A stretch of DNA of 64,000 nucleotides from Nitrospira sp. CG24D (GTDB lineage Bacteria > Nitrospirota > Nitrospiria > Nitrospirales > Nitrospiraceae): NCBI GenBank assembly GCA_002869855.2, contig NEWQ02000015.1, positions 32,458 to 96,457 on the forward strand. The letters are read 5' to 3'. The position numbers were made by a program, and so were the translations under genes. Below the pieces are notes generated by a model. It made no database searches and was not told the DNA's origin. It worked only from the letters and a program-made list of their open reading frames with translations. Shown piece after piece: positions 27,396-36,902 of this stretch (positions are counted from its first letter, which is position 1; every line of letters begins with the position of its first letter).

Positions 27396-27436
27396 ATTGA
27401 ATGAGAAAGCATTTGCTACAAAGGAGGGTGTGATCC

Positions 27437-29173
27437 ATGGGTATTCTGTCGTCCCTATTTGCCGGAGTGAGCGGGCTCAATGCCAACGGCACGGCGCTGT
27501 CGGTCATCGGTAACAACATTGCCAATCTCAGCACGGTCGGGTTCAAGGGGAGTCGCGCCACCTTCGCCGACTTGATCAGCTCCTCGATCTCGGGAGGGTC
27601 CGGTTCAGTGCAAACCGGAATCGGCGTGGCTCTTACCTCGGTGCAAGGGGATTTCACCCAGGGATCGCTGGCCACCTCCTCGAACGTGCTCGATCTGGCC
27701 ATCGACGGCAACGGATTTTTTGTCATGAAGGATGCGCAGAACGGCACGTTCTACGGCCGCAATGGCCTCTTCCGTTTGAATCAAAACAGCGTGGTCGTGG
27801 ACCCGACAGGATTCAAGTTGCAGGGATTCCTTGCTGATACCACCGGGACCATCACGGGAAATATCGGCGACATTGCCTTGCCGACGACGACCGCGGCGCC
27901 GAATCCCACCACGACCGCGCTATTGGCCGCCAACCTGAACTCCGGCACCTCGACGACCGGAGTCCGCGGCAATGTGATTGCATCTGCCGCTTCGGTCACG
28001 ACCTCGGCAGCCGGCAATAATGCCTTTACCATCAATCTGAATGGGGATGGCGCTCAGACGGTCACGGTTGCGAACGGCCTTACCGGATCAACGCTCTCCA
28101 GCGCGATCCAGAGCGCGGTACGAAGTTTGACTGCGGCCAACCCATACTTGCAGTCGGCTTATGATGGTTTTGAAGCGACGGTGGGGGCCAGCAACATTTT
28201 CACCTTCCGATCAGGCATCTCGGGCACAACGAACGATGCAGCGACCAATGACGGTGCTGTGGTGGTCGCAGCCAGCGGTGCCAATACCCTGGCCTCAACG
28301 CTGAACATGCTGGCCGGCACCTCGACCACCGGCACAGATTTCGATATCACTGATCCGGTCGGGACCTCGAACTTTACCACCTCCCTGACGGTCTATGATA
28401 CGTTGGGAAATGATCACCTATTGACCACCTATTTCACGAAGGTTGGATCGAATACCTGGAACTATAACGTTGTGTCGAGCACCGCCGACGTGAATACCGC
28501 CAACTATCATTCGAGCAATATCGATACGACGCTTGGAATTGTGCGAGTCGGCGCCGGCACCCTCACATTCGGAACGGATGGGACGCTGCAGCGTGAAGGG
28601 CCGGTGATTCGATTCGATACGAATACGGCAGCGGGAACGGTGGGAACGACGGCGGGAGAACTGCAGATCGACTTTGTCGGCGCTACGCAAGATCAGCTCA
28701 TTGAGTTCAATTTCGGCGATAGTGTGATTAGCGACGGTGGGAACGGGCTGACCGGATCGACGCAATTCGGCTCCACCTCTGCGTTGGTCCAGCAAACCCA
28801 AGACGGCTATGCCGCCGGTTCGCTCCAGGCCTTCAGTGTCGATACGAATGGCGTCATCAGCGGCCGGTTCTCTAACGGGCAACTGCGCGCCTTGGCTCAG
28901 GTGGTTCTCGCGAGATTCCCGGATCCGATCGGCTTGACCAGGACCGGCAAGAACACCTTTGCCGAATCAGGAAATTCCGGTCAGCCGGTCACAGGCTCTC
29001 CGGATAGTGCGGGCCTGGGACGGGTGCTCGCGAATTCACTGGAGCTTTCGAACGTCGATCTCGGCCAGAGCTTCATCGATATGATCGCCGCACAACGGGG
29101 TTTCCAGGCCAACTCCCGTGTCATCACGACATCAGACGAAATCCTTCAGGAACTGGTGAATTTGAAACGGTAA
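27437..29173 (+). CDS. flgE: Flagellar hook protein FlgE
   Basis: The 578-residue product begins MGILSSLFAGVSGLNANGTALSVIGNNIANLSTVGFKGSRA, the hook/rod D0 signature. It ends SNVDLGQSFIDMIAAQRGFQANSRVITTSDEILQELVNLKR. The central 400 residues are Thr/Ala/Gly-rich beta domain, longer than in Salmonella FlgE (about 400 aa). AAAGGAGGG precedes ATG 27437. A strong terminator-like hairpin follows the stop, so this ends a transcription unit that began at flgB or fliK. Confidence 0.95.
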   Translation: MGILSSLFAGVSGLNANGTALSVIGNNIANLSTVGFKGSRATFADLISSSISGGSGSVQTGIGVALTSVQGDFTQGSLATSSNVLDLAIDGNGFFVMKDAQNGTFYGRNGLFRLNQNSVVVDPTGFKLQGFLADTTGTITGNIGDIALPTTTAAPNPTTTALLAANLNSGTSTTGVRGNVIASAASVTTSAAGNNAFTINLNGDGAQTVTVANGLTGSTLSSAIQSAVRSLTAANPYLQSAYDGFEATVGASNIFTFRSGISGTTNDAATNDGAVVVAASGANTLASTLNMLAGTSTTGTDFDITDPVGTSNFTTSLTVYDTLGNDHLLTTYFTKVGSNTWNYNVVSSTADVNTANYHSSNIDTTLGIVRVGAGTLTFGTDGTLQREGPVIRFDTNTAAGTVGTTAGELQIDFVGATQDQLIEFNFGDSVISDGGNGLTGSTQFGSTSALVQQTQDGYAAGSLQAFSVDTNGVISGRFSNGQLRALAQVVLARFPDPIGLTRTGKNTFAESGNSGQPVTGSPDSAGLGRVLANSLELSNVDLGQSFIDMIAAQRGFQANSRVITTSDEILQELVNLKR

Positions 29174-29186
29174 GTAACACGCATCT

Positions 29187-29226
29187 GCCGGGGTGAGTTC
29201 CTACAAACACTCACCCCGGCTTCCCT
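29187..29226 (+). terminator. Terminator after flgE
   Basis: GCCGGGGTGAGT and ACTCACCCCGGC form a perfect 12-bp stem with a 10-base loop 14 bases after the flgE stop, followed by a pyrimidine-rich TTCCCTTCC tail. It separates flgE from the sigma54-driven fliL operon. Confidence 0.75.
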
Positions 29227-29294
29227 TCCTCTCTTTCCATACTCGATCCGCCAGTAGATCAACCGCCGTTACGTCTCTCTAGAGTGACCTCACC

Positions 29295-29308
29295 GTCAGA
29301 TTTCTGAC
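29295..29308. promoter_or_regulatory. GTCA-N6-TGAC palindrome upstream of fliL
   Basis: GTCAGATTTCTGAC has the same half sites and spacing as the FleQ-like box at 12286, though the centre differs. It lies about 150 bases upstream of the sigma54 start for fliL. The rest of this 320-base gap holds the flgE terminator and the fliL promoter. Confidence 0.35.
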
Positions 29309-29430
29309 AGCGTCAAGGGACCGGCTCTCCACAGGCGGTCTTCTTCCTATTCTTAACATTTGCCCCCTTCCTCACGTTCATTTGGCGTGTAGTTGTCTGC
29401 CAACTCAATGACAGTCGAGACAATCTGAGA

Positions 29431-29446
29431 TGGCATATCCATTGCA
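29431..29446 (+). promoter_or_regulatory. Sigma54 promoter of the fliL-fliA operon
   Basis: TGGCATATCCATTGCA has perfect TGGCA and TTGCA blocks with GG-N10-GC spacing. The predicted transcription start is near 29457, downstream of the track start at 29467 minus leader, with GAGGAGG and ATG 29494 following. Confidence 0.75.
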
Positions 29447-29493
29447 CAAACCCCCGGTGACGGCAATTGTGCGTGCGAATTGAGGAGGTCTCC

Positions 29494-30039
29494 ATGTCAG
29501 ACGAAGCAGCAGCAACTCCAGAGACAGGCAAAACCGCGGCACCAGCTCCCGCGCTTCCTATTAAGCTTCTCATCATTGTAGTCGCCGCGGCGCTCGTAGC
29601 CGGACTCGGTGGCGCCTTTGTGATTGTGAAACTCATGGGGGGCCACAGTAGCGGAGGAGGAGAGGCGGGGGACGAACATAAGGCCGAAGCCGTCGCGAAG
29701 TCGGAGGGGCATGGCGAATCCGCTGGAAAGGCAGCCGCAGGCGTGGTGTTTGATCTGGACCCGTTCATTGTCAATCTCGCCGACGCGCCGGACATTCGTT
29801 ACCTCAAGATGACCATCAAGTTAGAAGTGGAGAATGAAGGGGTTTCGGCGAATCTTTCCGCGCGCATTCCTCAACTCCGTGACACCATCCTGGTGTTGCT
29901 CTCCAGTAAAGACTCCGCCGCGATTCGGTCCCCACAAGGAAAATTTCAACTCCGGGATGAGATCACTCAGCGGATCAACGGCCTGCTGCCCAAGCCGGGG
30001 GTGAAGACCGCCTATTTTACGGATTTCGTCGTTCAGTAG
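29494..30039 (+). CDS. fliL: Flagellar basal body-associated protein FliL
   Basis: The start is ATG 29494 after GAGGAGG. The 181-residue product has one transmembrane helix (about 19-42), then a Gly/Glu/His linker. The periplasmic FliL domain contains FDLDPFIVNLAD, DIRYLKMTIKLEVE, RIPQLRDTILVLLSSK and a terminal TAYFTDFVVQ. FliL forms a ring around the stator and stabilises it. First gene of the fliLMNOPQR-flhBAFG-fliA unit. Confidence 0.95.
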   Translation: MSDEAAATPETGKTAAPAPALPIKLLIIVVAAALVAGLGGAFVIVKLMGGHSSGGGEAGDEHKAEAVAKSEGHGESAGKAAAGVVFDLDPFIVNLADAPDIRYLKMTIKLEVENEGVSANLSARIPQLRDTILVLLSSKDSAAIRSPQGKFQLRDEITQRINGLLPKPGVKTAYFTDFVVQ

Positions 30040-30049
30040 TCCGAAACCG

Positions 30050-31030
30050 ATGGAAAAGATTCTTTCACAGGATGAGATCGATGCGCTGTTGAATGGCGTG
30101 GTCTCCGGTGAGGTCGAAACGGCGCCGGCGGCGGAAGCCGCGGCTGAAGCGACGACCGGCGTGAAGGGGTACGATCTCCTCAATCAGGAGCGGATTATCA
30201 GGGGACGCATGCCGACCCTGGAGATGATTAACGATCGCTTTGTACGACGCCAGGCGGTGGCGTGGACCGGGGTGCTGCGAGAAGCGATTGAATTTGTAGT
30301 GGTCGGAACACAGGTCATCAAATTCGGTGAATTTCTAAAAAAGATTCCGATGCCATCCTCACTCAACGTTTTCCACATGGCCCCCCTGCGCGGCAGCGGC
30401 CTTTTTGTGATGGATGCCTTTCTCGTCTATCTCCTGGTCGATTACTTTTTCGGAGGGAAGGGACAAACCCATGTGAAGCCGGAAGGGCGGGATTTCACGG
30501 CCGTCCAAGTCCGCATGATCAAGAAGCTGCTCATGCTGGCGCTCGCGGATCTGGAAAAGGCCTGGCAGGCGATTCTTCCGGTGAAAGTAGACTATGTGCG
30601 CTCCGAGAGTAATCCCCAATTTGCCATGGTTGTGACAGCCTCAGAGGTCGTCATCGTGGTGACATTGCAAGTCATCATCGGGGAGACCACTCGGGATCTG
30701 TTCGTCGTGTATCCCTATTCGATGCTTGAGCCTATTAAGGAAAAGCTCTACTCCGGGCTGGTGTCGGATCAGTTGGAACAGGATGGGTCCTGGAACAGCA
30801 AATTCCGCGACTTGATCCATGAGTGCGAATTGCCCATTTCTGTGAAGCTCGGTTCCACCACAGTCACCGTCCAGGATGTGCTGAATTTTGCGCCCGGCGA
30901 TGTGGTGATGCTGGATCAGCGTCCCGGTGATCCGCTGGAATGTTATGTCGAGGACTATCTCAAGTTTCTGGGAAGCCCTGGGGTATTTAAAGGGAATCAC
31001 GCCTGTCGTGTCACGAAGGTGCTGACTTAA
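30050..31030 (+). CDS. fliM: Flagellar motor switch protein FliM
   Basis: The 326-residue product begins MEKILSQDEIDALLNGV, the CheY-P binding motif. An Ala/Glu linker follows, then the middle domain (YDLLNQERIIRGRMPTLEMINDRFVRR, with the conserved GG near YFFGGKG) and a C-terminal SpoA domain. It forms the C ring with FliG and FliN and receives the chemotaxis signal. Ten bases after fliL. Confidence 0.97.
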   Translation: MEKILSQDEIDALLNGVVSGEVETAPAAEAAAEATTGVKGYDLLNQERIIRGRMPTLEMINDRFVRRQAVAWTGVLREAIEFVVVGTQVIKFGEFLKKIPMPSSLNVFHMAPLRGSGLFVMDAFLVYLLVDYFFGGKGQTHVKPEGRDFTAVQVRMIKKLLMLALADLEKAWQAILPVKVDYVRSESNPQFAMVVTASEVVIVVTLQVIIGETTRDLFVVYPYSMLEPIKEKLYSGLVSDQLEQDGSWNSKFRDLIHECELPISVKLGSTTVTVQDVLNFAPGDVVMLDQRPGDPLECYVEDYLKFLGSPGVFKGNHACRVTKVLT

Positions 31031-31054
31031 CTCACAGGTAGGGGAGATGACCGT

Positions 31055-31423
31055 ATGGCTGACGACGATGCCAATCAAGCTGCCGAAACCACGACTCATG
31101 AGTCTGTCGCCGCGACGCCGGCCTCGTTTCCGCCGGTGACGAATACCGCGGTTGCGGAACAGACGAAGAATATCGATTTCATTCTCGATATCCCGATGAA
31201 GGTTTCTATCTACGTCGGCTCGACGAAGATGGCCATTCGAGACCTCTTGCAGCTTGCGCAAGGATCGGTGATCGAGCTCGATAAATTGGCCGGCGAACCG
31301 ATGGAAGTCATGGTGAACAATAAGCTGGTGGCCAAAGGCGAAGTGGTGGTCGTGAATGAAAAGTTCGGGATCAGGCTCACCGATGTGGTGAGCGCTGCGG
31401 AACGTGTCAAGCAACTGGCCTAA
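31055..31423 (+). CDS. fliN: Flagellar motor switch protein FliN
   Basis: The 122-residue product has a variable N-terminal 40 residues and a SpoA domain starting ILDIPMKVSIYVGSTKMAIRDLLQLAQGSVIELDKLAGEPMEVMVN. This is the standard FliN core. It builds the lower C ring and is the docking site of FliH-FliI. This matters here because the FliH carries a receiver domain. Confidence 0.96.
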   Translation: MADDDANQAAETTTHESVAATPASFPPVTNTAVAEQTKNIDFILDIPMKVSIYVGSTKMAIRDLLQLAQGSVIELDKLAGEPMEVMVNNKLVAKGEVVVVNEKFGIRLTDVVSAAERVKQLA

Positions 31424-31442
31424 ACAATAGGGGAGCGATACC

Positions 31443-31850
31443 GTGGTTGACGTGTGGGACAGTATGGGCCGAACACTTTTGGCATTGGGGACGGTCCTGC
31501 TTCTGATGGGAGCCGTCGCCTGGGTTGCCCGGCGCGTATTATCACAACGCATCGGCATGTCCGGTGGCACACCCCTTATCCAGGTCGTGGCGAACAGTTA
31601 CCTGGCCCCGCGACAATCAATCGCCCTCGTCGCCATTGCCGGTCAATACTTCGCCGTCGGTCTGACGGCAGACACGCTCATTCCTCTCGGGCGTATCGAA
31701 GCCACAGAACATCTGGCGACGCTTGTATCATCCTCCGGTCAGACCAATGCTCCGTGCGGGATTTCCCCTCGTAGCCTGCTTTCAACTGAATGGTGGCAGG
31801 ATGTGACCAAAGCCTTCGGGCAGGGTAAACAAGGCGGACCGCATGCATAG
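31443..31850 (+). CDS. fliO: Flagellar biosynthesis protein FliO
   Basis: The start is GTG 31443 behind GGGGAGCG. The 135-residue product has one transmembrane helix (about 10-30) and the small cytoplasmic FliO domain with LIQVVANSYLAPRQSIALVAIAGQYFAVGLT. It acts as a chaperone for assembly of the FliP export gate. Its 3' end overlaps fliP by eight bases. Confidence 0.88.
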   Translation: MVDVWDSMGRTLLALGTVLLLMGAVAWVARRVLSQRIGMSGGTPLIQVVANSYLAPRQSIALVAIAGQYFAVGLTADTLIPLGRIEATEHLATLVSSSGQTNAPCGISPRSLLSTEWWQDVTKAFGQGKQGGPHA

Positions 31851-32619
31851 CGTGAAGCGCGTGGCCGCACCATGGACCAGGTTCGTTCTAATTGGAGTTC
31901 TGCTCCTTATTGGCCTGGGGATGGCGACGCCTGAGCCGGTGTGGGCTGCCGGGCCGTCGGTCAGTATCGATCTGGGATCGGATTCACCCAAGCAGACGGC
32001 CGTCGTCATTCAGATTCTGATCCTGTTGACGGTGCTTTCTCTGGCGCCGGCGCTCTTTATCATGGTGACGTCGTTCACGCGGATTGTGATCGTCCTCTCG
32101 TTTCTCCGCCAAGCTCTCGGGACGCAATCGGTGCCACCGAATCAAGTCTTGCTGGCGCTCGCCTTGTTTCTCACGATGTTCATCATGGCCCCTGTCGGAC
32201 AACAAGTGTACGGCGACGCGCTGCAACCGCTGTTGGCCGAACAGCTGTCGTATGAAGATGCCTGGAAGAAGGGTATCGAGCCGGTGAGAGGATTCATGTT
32301 GCGCCAGCTCCGGGACAAGGATCTAGAACTCTTTATCACGCTCAGTAAGATCCCTAAACCGGACAAGATTGCCGATGTGCCGACTCATGTGGTGATCCCG
32401 GCCTTTATTCTGAGCGAGCTGCGCATCTCCTTTCAGATCGGTTTCTTGATCTACATCCCATTTTTGATTGTGGACATGGTGGTGGCCAGCATTCTGATGT
32501 CGATGGGCATGATGCTCTTGCCGCCGGCCGTCATTTCATTGCCGTTTAAACTCATTTTGTTTGTGCTGGCCGACGGATGGTATCTCGTCGTCGGTTCGAT
32601 GGTAAGGAGCTTTCAGTAA
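31843..32619 (+). CDS. fliP: Flagellar export gate protein FliP
   Basis: The 258-residue product has an N-terminal signal-like helix, then the FliP core: SLAPALFIMVTSFTRIVIVLSFLRQALGTQSVPPNQVLLALALFLT, and FLIYIPFLIVDMVVASILMSMGMMLLPP near the end. It forms the FliP5FliQ4FliR1 pore for export. Gene order fliO-P-Q-R is conserved. Confidence 0.97.
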   Translation: MHSVKRVAAPWTRFVLIGVLLLIGLGMATPEPVWAAGPSVSIDLGSDSPKQTAVVIQILILLTVLSLAPALFIMVTSFTRIVIVLSFLRQALGTQSVPPNQVLLALALFLTMFIMAPVGQQVYGDALQPLLAEQLSYEDAWKKGIEPVRGFMLRQLRDKDLELFITLSKIPKPDKIADVPTHVVIPAFILSELRISFQIGFLIYIPFLIVDMVVASILMSMGMMLLPPAVISLPFKLILFVLADGWYLVVGSMVRSFQ

Positions 32620-32623
32620 TTCT

Positions 32624-32893
32624 ATGACACCGGAAATGGTCACCGAACTCGGACGGCAAGCCTTGGAAACGACCCTCTTAGTCTCAGCGCCCATCTTAGG
32701 TTTGAGCCTGCTCGTGGGCTTGGTAGTGAGTGCCTTTCAAGCGATGACACAATTGAATGAGCCGACCCTGAGCTTTGTGCCGAAGGTCTTAACTCTCTTC
32801 GGCGCCATTCTCGTATTTTTGCCCTGGATGTTGGGCGTCATGACCAGTTTCATGACCAATCTCCTCACCAATATTCCTGACTACATTCGCTAG
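32624..32893 (+). CDS. fliQ: Flagellar export gate protein FliQ
   Basis: The 89-residue, two-helix protein begins MTPEMVTELGRQALETTLLVSAPILGLSLLVGLVVSAFQAMTQLNE. It continues TLSFVPKVLTLFGAILVF, the standard FliQ pattern. Four copies wrap the FliP/FliR core. Confidence 0.96.
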   Translation: MTPEMVTELGRQALETTLLVSAPILGLSLLVGLVVSAFQAMTQLNEPTLSFVPKVLTLFGAILVFLPWMLGVMTSFMTNLLTNIPDYIR

Positions 32894-32900
32894 GACCGGC

Positions 32901-33689
32901 ATGGGACTGACGCAAAACATTCACATCCTTCTCCCGCAATTCGAGGCCTTTCTTGTCCTGGTGTCGCGCATTGGAGGCCTGCTGGCCGCGCTGCCGGTCT
33001 TCAGCGGACGGACGATCCCCATCAAGGTCAAGCTCGGTTTAGTCTTGGCGTTGAGTCTGATGCTGGCTCCGTCGATTCCGATGCCCAGCGTGTCACTGGA
33101 TCCGGTGATCTTGGCAGGCGGCATGCTGAGCGAGATGACCATTGGCGTCACTATCGGCTTAGCGGTTCGCTTGATGTTTGGCGCGTTGGAAGTGGCCGGC
33201 GAGTTGTTGGGTATACAAATGGGATTCGGCGCGGTCCATCTGTTCGACCCGACGACCTCACAACAAACCCCGATGGTCGCACAGTTCTTCACCATGCTGG
33301 CTTCGTTGATCTTCCTCTCGCTGAATGCGCATCTGTTTGCCATGGCGACCATCATTCACAGTTATGAGGCGATCCCCGCATTCGGCGCCCATCTGTCCTC
33401 GCACCTGGGAGAAGAGATTCTCCTGCTGTCGCAGCGGATGTTTACGATCGGCCTGAAGTTGTCCGCGCCGGTGTTGATTGCCATTTTGCTCATCAATGTC
33501 CTCATGGCCTTGCTCGGACGCGCCGTCCCGCAAGTCCAGGTCTTTGTCTTAAGTTTTCCCATTACGATTGCCGGTGGATTGCTCGTCCTCAGCCTCGGAA
33601 TGCCGTTTACCGTGGCCTTGATCGGATCGGAGTTCGAACAGCTCCAACTCACGATTGAAGCGTTGCTCAGGAGTCTAGGACGTGGCTGA
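32901..33689 (+). CDS. fliR: Flagellar export gate protein FliR
   Basis: The 262-residue, multi-pass protein has the FliR N-terminal segment FEAFLVLVSRIGGLLAALPVFSGRTIPIKVKLGLVLALSL. The LSEMTIGVTIGLAVRLMFGALEVAGELLGIQMGF stretch is also diagnostic. It closes the export gate with FliP and FliQ. Its end overlaps flhB by eight bases. Confidence 0.96.
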   Translation: MGLTQNIHILLPQFEAFLVLVSRIGGLLAALPVFSGRTIPIKVKLGLVLALSLMLAPSIPMPSVSLDPVILAGGMLSEMTIGVTIGLAVRLMFGALEVAGELLGIQMGFGAVHLFDPTTSQQTPMVAQFFTMLASLIFLSLNAHLFAMATIIHSYEAIPAFGAHLSSHLGEEILLLSQRMFTIGLKLSAPVLIAILLINVLMALLGRAVPQVQVFVLSFPITIAGGLLVLSLGMPFTVALIGSEFEQLQLTIEALLRSLGRG

Positions 33690-34776
33690 GTCAGAGTCAG
33701 ACAAGAGCAGTCGGACAGAGGAAGCGACTGAAAAGCGGAAGGCAGAGGCACGACGCGATGGACAGGTTGCGATCAGCCGCGATGTCAGCACCGCGGCGGT
33801 CCTTATCGGAGGGGTCGGCTTCCTGGCCATCGGAGTGCCGATCGGACTGCGGCAGTTGACCGATGTCACGCGGCGCGGGTTGTCATTGTCATTCGACGAG
33901 ACTTTCTGGAAAGCGCTGACGGTGGAACATATCCACACGATTATCGTGCAGATCAGTGTGACGACGATAGTCCTGATTCTTCCCGTTCTCGCCGTCATTC
34001 TGTTCATGGGGACCGGCGCATCGCTGGCGCAAACGGGATTTCTGTGGAGACCGAACGCGCTGCAGCCCAACTTCAGCAAGCTCAATCCGCTTAAAGGCTT
34101 GGGACAACTGTTCTCCACCAGATCCGTAATGGAGCTCGTCAAGGGCCTCGTAAAGATTGCCATCATCATGGCGGTCGGACTCTTTACCGCACGTCACGAT
34201 CTGCTCATGGTGCCGGGACTGATGGACTACGATCTGCCGGCTTCGGTCGAAATGGCCGGGCACCTCACTCTCAAAGTGGCAATGGGCGTCGTGGGCGCGT
34301 TGGCGGTCCTCGCGGCCGTGGACTACATATATCAGCGCTTTGAGTGGTCCCGTGATCTGCGCATGACCAAAGAAGAAGTAAAGGAAGAACACAAGGCGTC
34401 GGAGGGCGACCCGTTAGTTCGTGGCCGTATCCGTTCCGCGCAACGCGATCTCGCCAAGAAACGCATGATGGCGGCAGTGAAGACCGCCGATGTCGTGGTG
34501 ACCAATCCAACTCACCTGGCGGTCGCCCTGAAGTATGACGCCACACAGAAAGCCGCACCGTTCGTGGTGGCCAAGGGCGCCGGATTCGTCGCGGAGCGTA
34601 TTCGCGAGCTGGCTCGTCACCATGGGGTGGCGGTGGTCGAGAATAAGCTGGTCGCTCGAACGCTCTACCGGCTGGTCGATATTGGGAAGGAAATTCCGTC
34701 GAACCTGTATCGCGCTGTTGCTGAAATCCTGGCATTTGTGTACCGGGCCAGGGGAGTGAACCCCGGACAGTTATAA
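33682..34776 (+). CDS. flhB: Flagellar export switch protein FlhB
   Basis: The start is GTG 33682 inside the fliR end. The 364-residue product has the polar N-terminus SSRTEEATEKRKAEARRDGQV, four transmembrane helices, and a cytoplasmic domain with the autocleavage site NPTH (VVTNPTHLAVALKY). Cleavage at N-P lets FliK switch export from hook to filament substrates. Length is usual. Confidence 0.97.
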   Translation: MAESESDKSSRTEEATEKRKAEARRDGQVAISRDVSTAAVLIGGVGFLAIGVPIGLRQLTDVTRRGLSLSFDETFWKALTVEHIHTIIVQISVTTIVLILPVLAVILFMGTGASLAQTGFLWRPNALQPNFSKLNPLKGLGQLFSTRSVMELVKGLVKIAIIMAVGLFTARHDLLMVPGLMDYDLPASVEMAGHLTLKVAMGVVGALAVLAAVDYIYQRFEWSRDLRMTKEEVKEEHKASEGDPLVRGRIRSAQRDLAKKRMMAAVKTADVVVTNPTHLAVALKYDATQKAAPFVVAKGAGFVAERIRELARHHGVAVVENKLVARTLYRLVDIGKEIPSNLYRAVAEILAFVYRARGVNPGQL

Positions 34777-34791
34777 GAAGGGCTGTATCAC

Positions 34792-36894
34792 ATGGCATCC
34801 ACGACAACCGTTACTCCAATCGAACATCCTCCGCTGCTCAAGCATCCGGACATTGTCATGTCCGTGGGTGTGGTCGGCGTGCTCATGGTCATGTTGCTGC
34901 CGCTCCCGCGGTTCTTACTGGACCTGTTGCTCAGTTTCGACATCACGATTTCCATCATCATTTTGTTGGTGGGATTACAAGTACGCCGGCCGATGGATTT
35001 TTCGGTATTCCCCTCGATTCTCCTGATGGTCACGCTTCTCCGGCTGTCCCTGAATATTGCATCGACCCGCCTGATTCTATTGCATGGGAATGAAGGAGCG
35101 GCGGCGGCAGGGGAGGTCATCCGAACGTTCGGCAACTTTGTTGTCGGCGGGAATTACACCGTCGGTCTCGTGGTATTTGCGATCCTGGTGATCATCAATT
35201 TCGTGGTGGTGACCAAGGGCGCCGGCCGCGTGGCTGAAGTCGCCGCCCGCTTCACATTGGATGCGATGCCGGGTAAGCAGATGGCGATCGATGCCGACTT
35301 GAACGCGGGCCTCATCAAAGAAGATGAAGCCCGGCGGCGCCGGAAGGATATCGCGGAAGAGGCCGACTTTTACGGCGCCATGGACGGTGCCAGCAAGTTT
35401 GTTCGAGGCGACGCGGTCGCGGCGGTCATCATCGTCGTGGTGAATATCGTCGGGGGACTGACCATCGGCATTCTACAGCAGGGCATGAGCCCCGGCCTGG
35501 CGGCGCAAACCTATACGCTTTTGACCGTCGGTGAAGGCCTGGTCGCCCAAATTCCTGCGCTGATCGTCTCGACCGCCACCGGTATGATTGTGACGCGCGC
35601 TGCCTCAGAAAACGACCTTGGCGCGGAAATGACGCAGCAACTCCTCAATTCCCACAGGGCCGTCGGGACGGCAGGCGGAATCCTGCTGGCACTCGGCTTG
35701 GTGCCGGGTTTGCCGCATCTGGCCTTCCTGGTGCTCGGAGCCGGCGTGTCCTGGATCGCCTACCATCTCTATCAGCGGGAACAGGCGCCTGAGACTCAGA
35801 CTCCTCCGCCGGTGACCGCCAAAGTTGACGAGCCGGTCGCCCACATTGCCCCGCTCGATCTGATGGAAGTGCAAGTGGGATATGGGCTGATCAATCTCGT
35901 GGAGGGCACACAGGGGAATGCGCTCCTGGATCGGATCAAGGGTTTGCGGAGACAGTTTGCCGAATCCATGGGGTTTGTCGTCCCTCCCATTCATATCCGG
36001 GACAATCTGCAACTGCGTCCGAATGAATACGCGATCATGCTGAAGGGGGTCGAGGTTGCCAAGGCCGAAGTCCTCCCCGGCCATGTGCTGGCGATCGATC
36101 CCGGCACGGCGCAGCGCGGGATGGTGCAAGGCATTCCCACCAAAGAACCGGCATTTGGATTGCCGGCATTGTGGGTCGCTGAGGACCAACGTGAGCAGGC
36201 ACAGATGGCCGGCTATACCGTCGTCGATGCCAGTTCGGCCATTACCACGCATCTCTCTGAAATCATCAAACGTCACGGGCACGAATTATTGGGCCGGCAG
36301 GAAGCGCAAGCCTTGCTCGACGAAGTCGGCAAGACGCATCCGAAACTGGTGGAAGAACTCGTTCCGACCATGGTCTCGCTGGGTACAGTGGTTCGGATTT
36401 TGGGAAATCTCCTTAAAGAGGGCATTCCTATCAGGGATATTCGCTCCATCCTGGAAGCCATCGCCGATCATGCGATGACGACCAAGGATGCCGAACTCTT
36501 GACGGAAATGGCTCGTCAATCATTAGCCCGGACCATTACAAAGCAGTACCAGGCGCCGGATGGCTCGCTCCCGGTCATTACGCTTGATCCGCGCCTCGAT
36601 CGCACGCTTGCTGAGCAAGCGTCAACATTGCCGCAGGGAGCCATGCTGAATCTGGATCCCGCGCTGTCGCACAAACTTCTGACGGCACTCAAGCAATCAG
36701 CGGAACGCGTGGCTGCGCGAGGCCAGCAGCCGATTCTGCTCTGTTCTCCGGCCGTGCGCCGACACCTGCGCCGGTTGACGGACCGGCTCTTGCATTCTGT
36801 GCCGGTCGTTGGCCTGAATGAAATCGATGCCATGGTGAGATTGCAGTCACTCGATACCATCCGGCTGGACTCAGAACTTCCGCAACCGTCGTGA
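34792..36894 (+). CDS. flhA: Flagellar export gate protein FlhA
   Basis: The 700-residue product has about eight N-terminal transmembrane helices. The FHIPEP-region motifs include RLSLNIASTRLIL, GKQMAIDADLNAGLI and DEARRRRKDIAEEADFYGAMDGASKFV. The large cytoplasmic domain (about 350-700) forms the nonameric substrate-docking ring. Fifteen bases after flhB; nine bases before flhF. Confidence 0.97.
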   Translation: MASTTTVTPIEHPPLLKHPDIVMSVGVVGVLMVMLLPLPRFLLDLLLSFDITISIIILLVGLQVRRPMDFSVFPSILLMVTLLRLSLNIASTRLILLHGNEGAAAAGEVIRTFGNFVVGGNYTVGLVVFAILVIINFVVVTKGAGRVAEVAARFTLDAMPGKQMAIDADLNAGLIKEDEARRRRKDIAEEADFYGAMDGASKFVRGDAVAAVIIVVVNIVGGLTIGILQQGMSPGLAAQTYTLLTVGEGLVAQIPALIVSTATGMIVTRAASENDLGAEMTQQLLNSHRAVGTAGGILLALGLVPGLPHLAFLVLGAGVSWIAYHLYQREQAPETQTPPPVTAKVDEPVAHIAPLDLMEVQVGYGLINLVEGTQGNALLDRIKGLRRQFAESMGFVVPPIHIRDNLQLRPNEYAIMLKGVEVAKAEVLPGHVLAIDPGTAQRGMVQGIPTKEPAFGLPALWVAEDQREQAQMAGYTVVDASSAITTHLSEIIKRHGHELLGRQEAQALLDEVGKTHPKLVEELVPTMVSLGTVVRILGNLLKEGIPIRDIRSILEAIADHAMTTKDAELLTEMARQSLARTITKQYQAPDGSLPVITLDPRLDRTLAEQASTLPQGAMLNLDPALSHKLLTALKQSAERVAARGQQPILLCSPAVRRHLRRLTDRLLHSVPVVGLNEIDAMVRLQSLDTIRLDSELPQPS

Positions 36895-36902
36895 GGTGAA
36901 CA

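Noticed and set aside
27402-27417. Sigma54 promoter before flgE
   Set aside because: TGAGAAAGCATTTGCT has a good -12 block but GA instead of GG at -24; too weak, and flgE is likely read from upstream.
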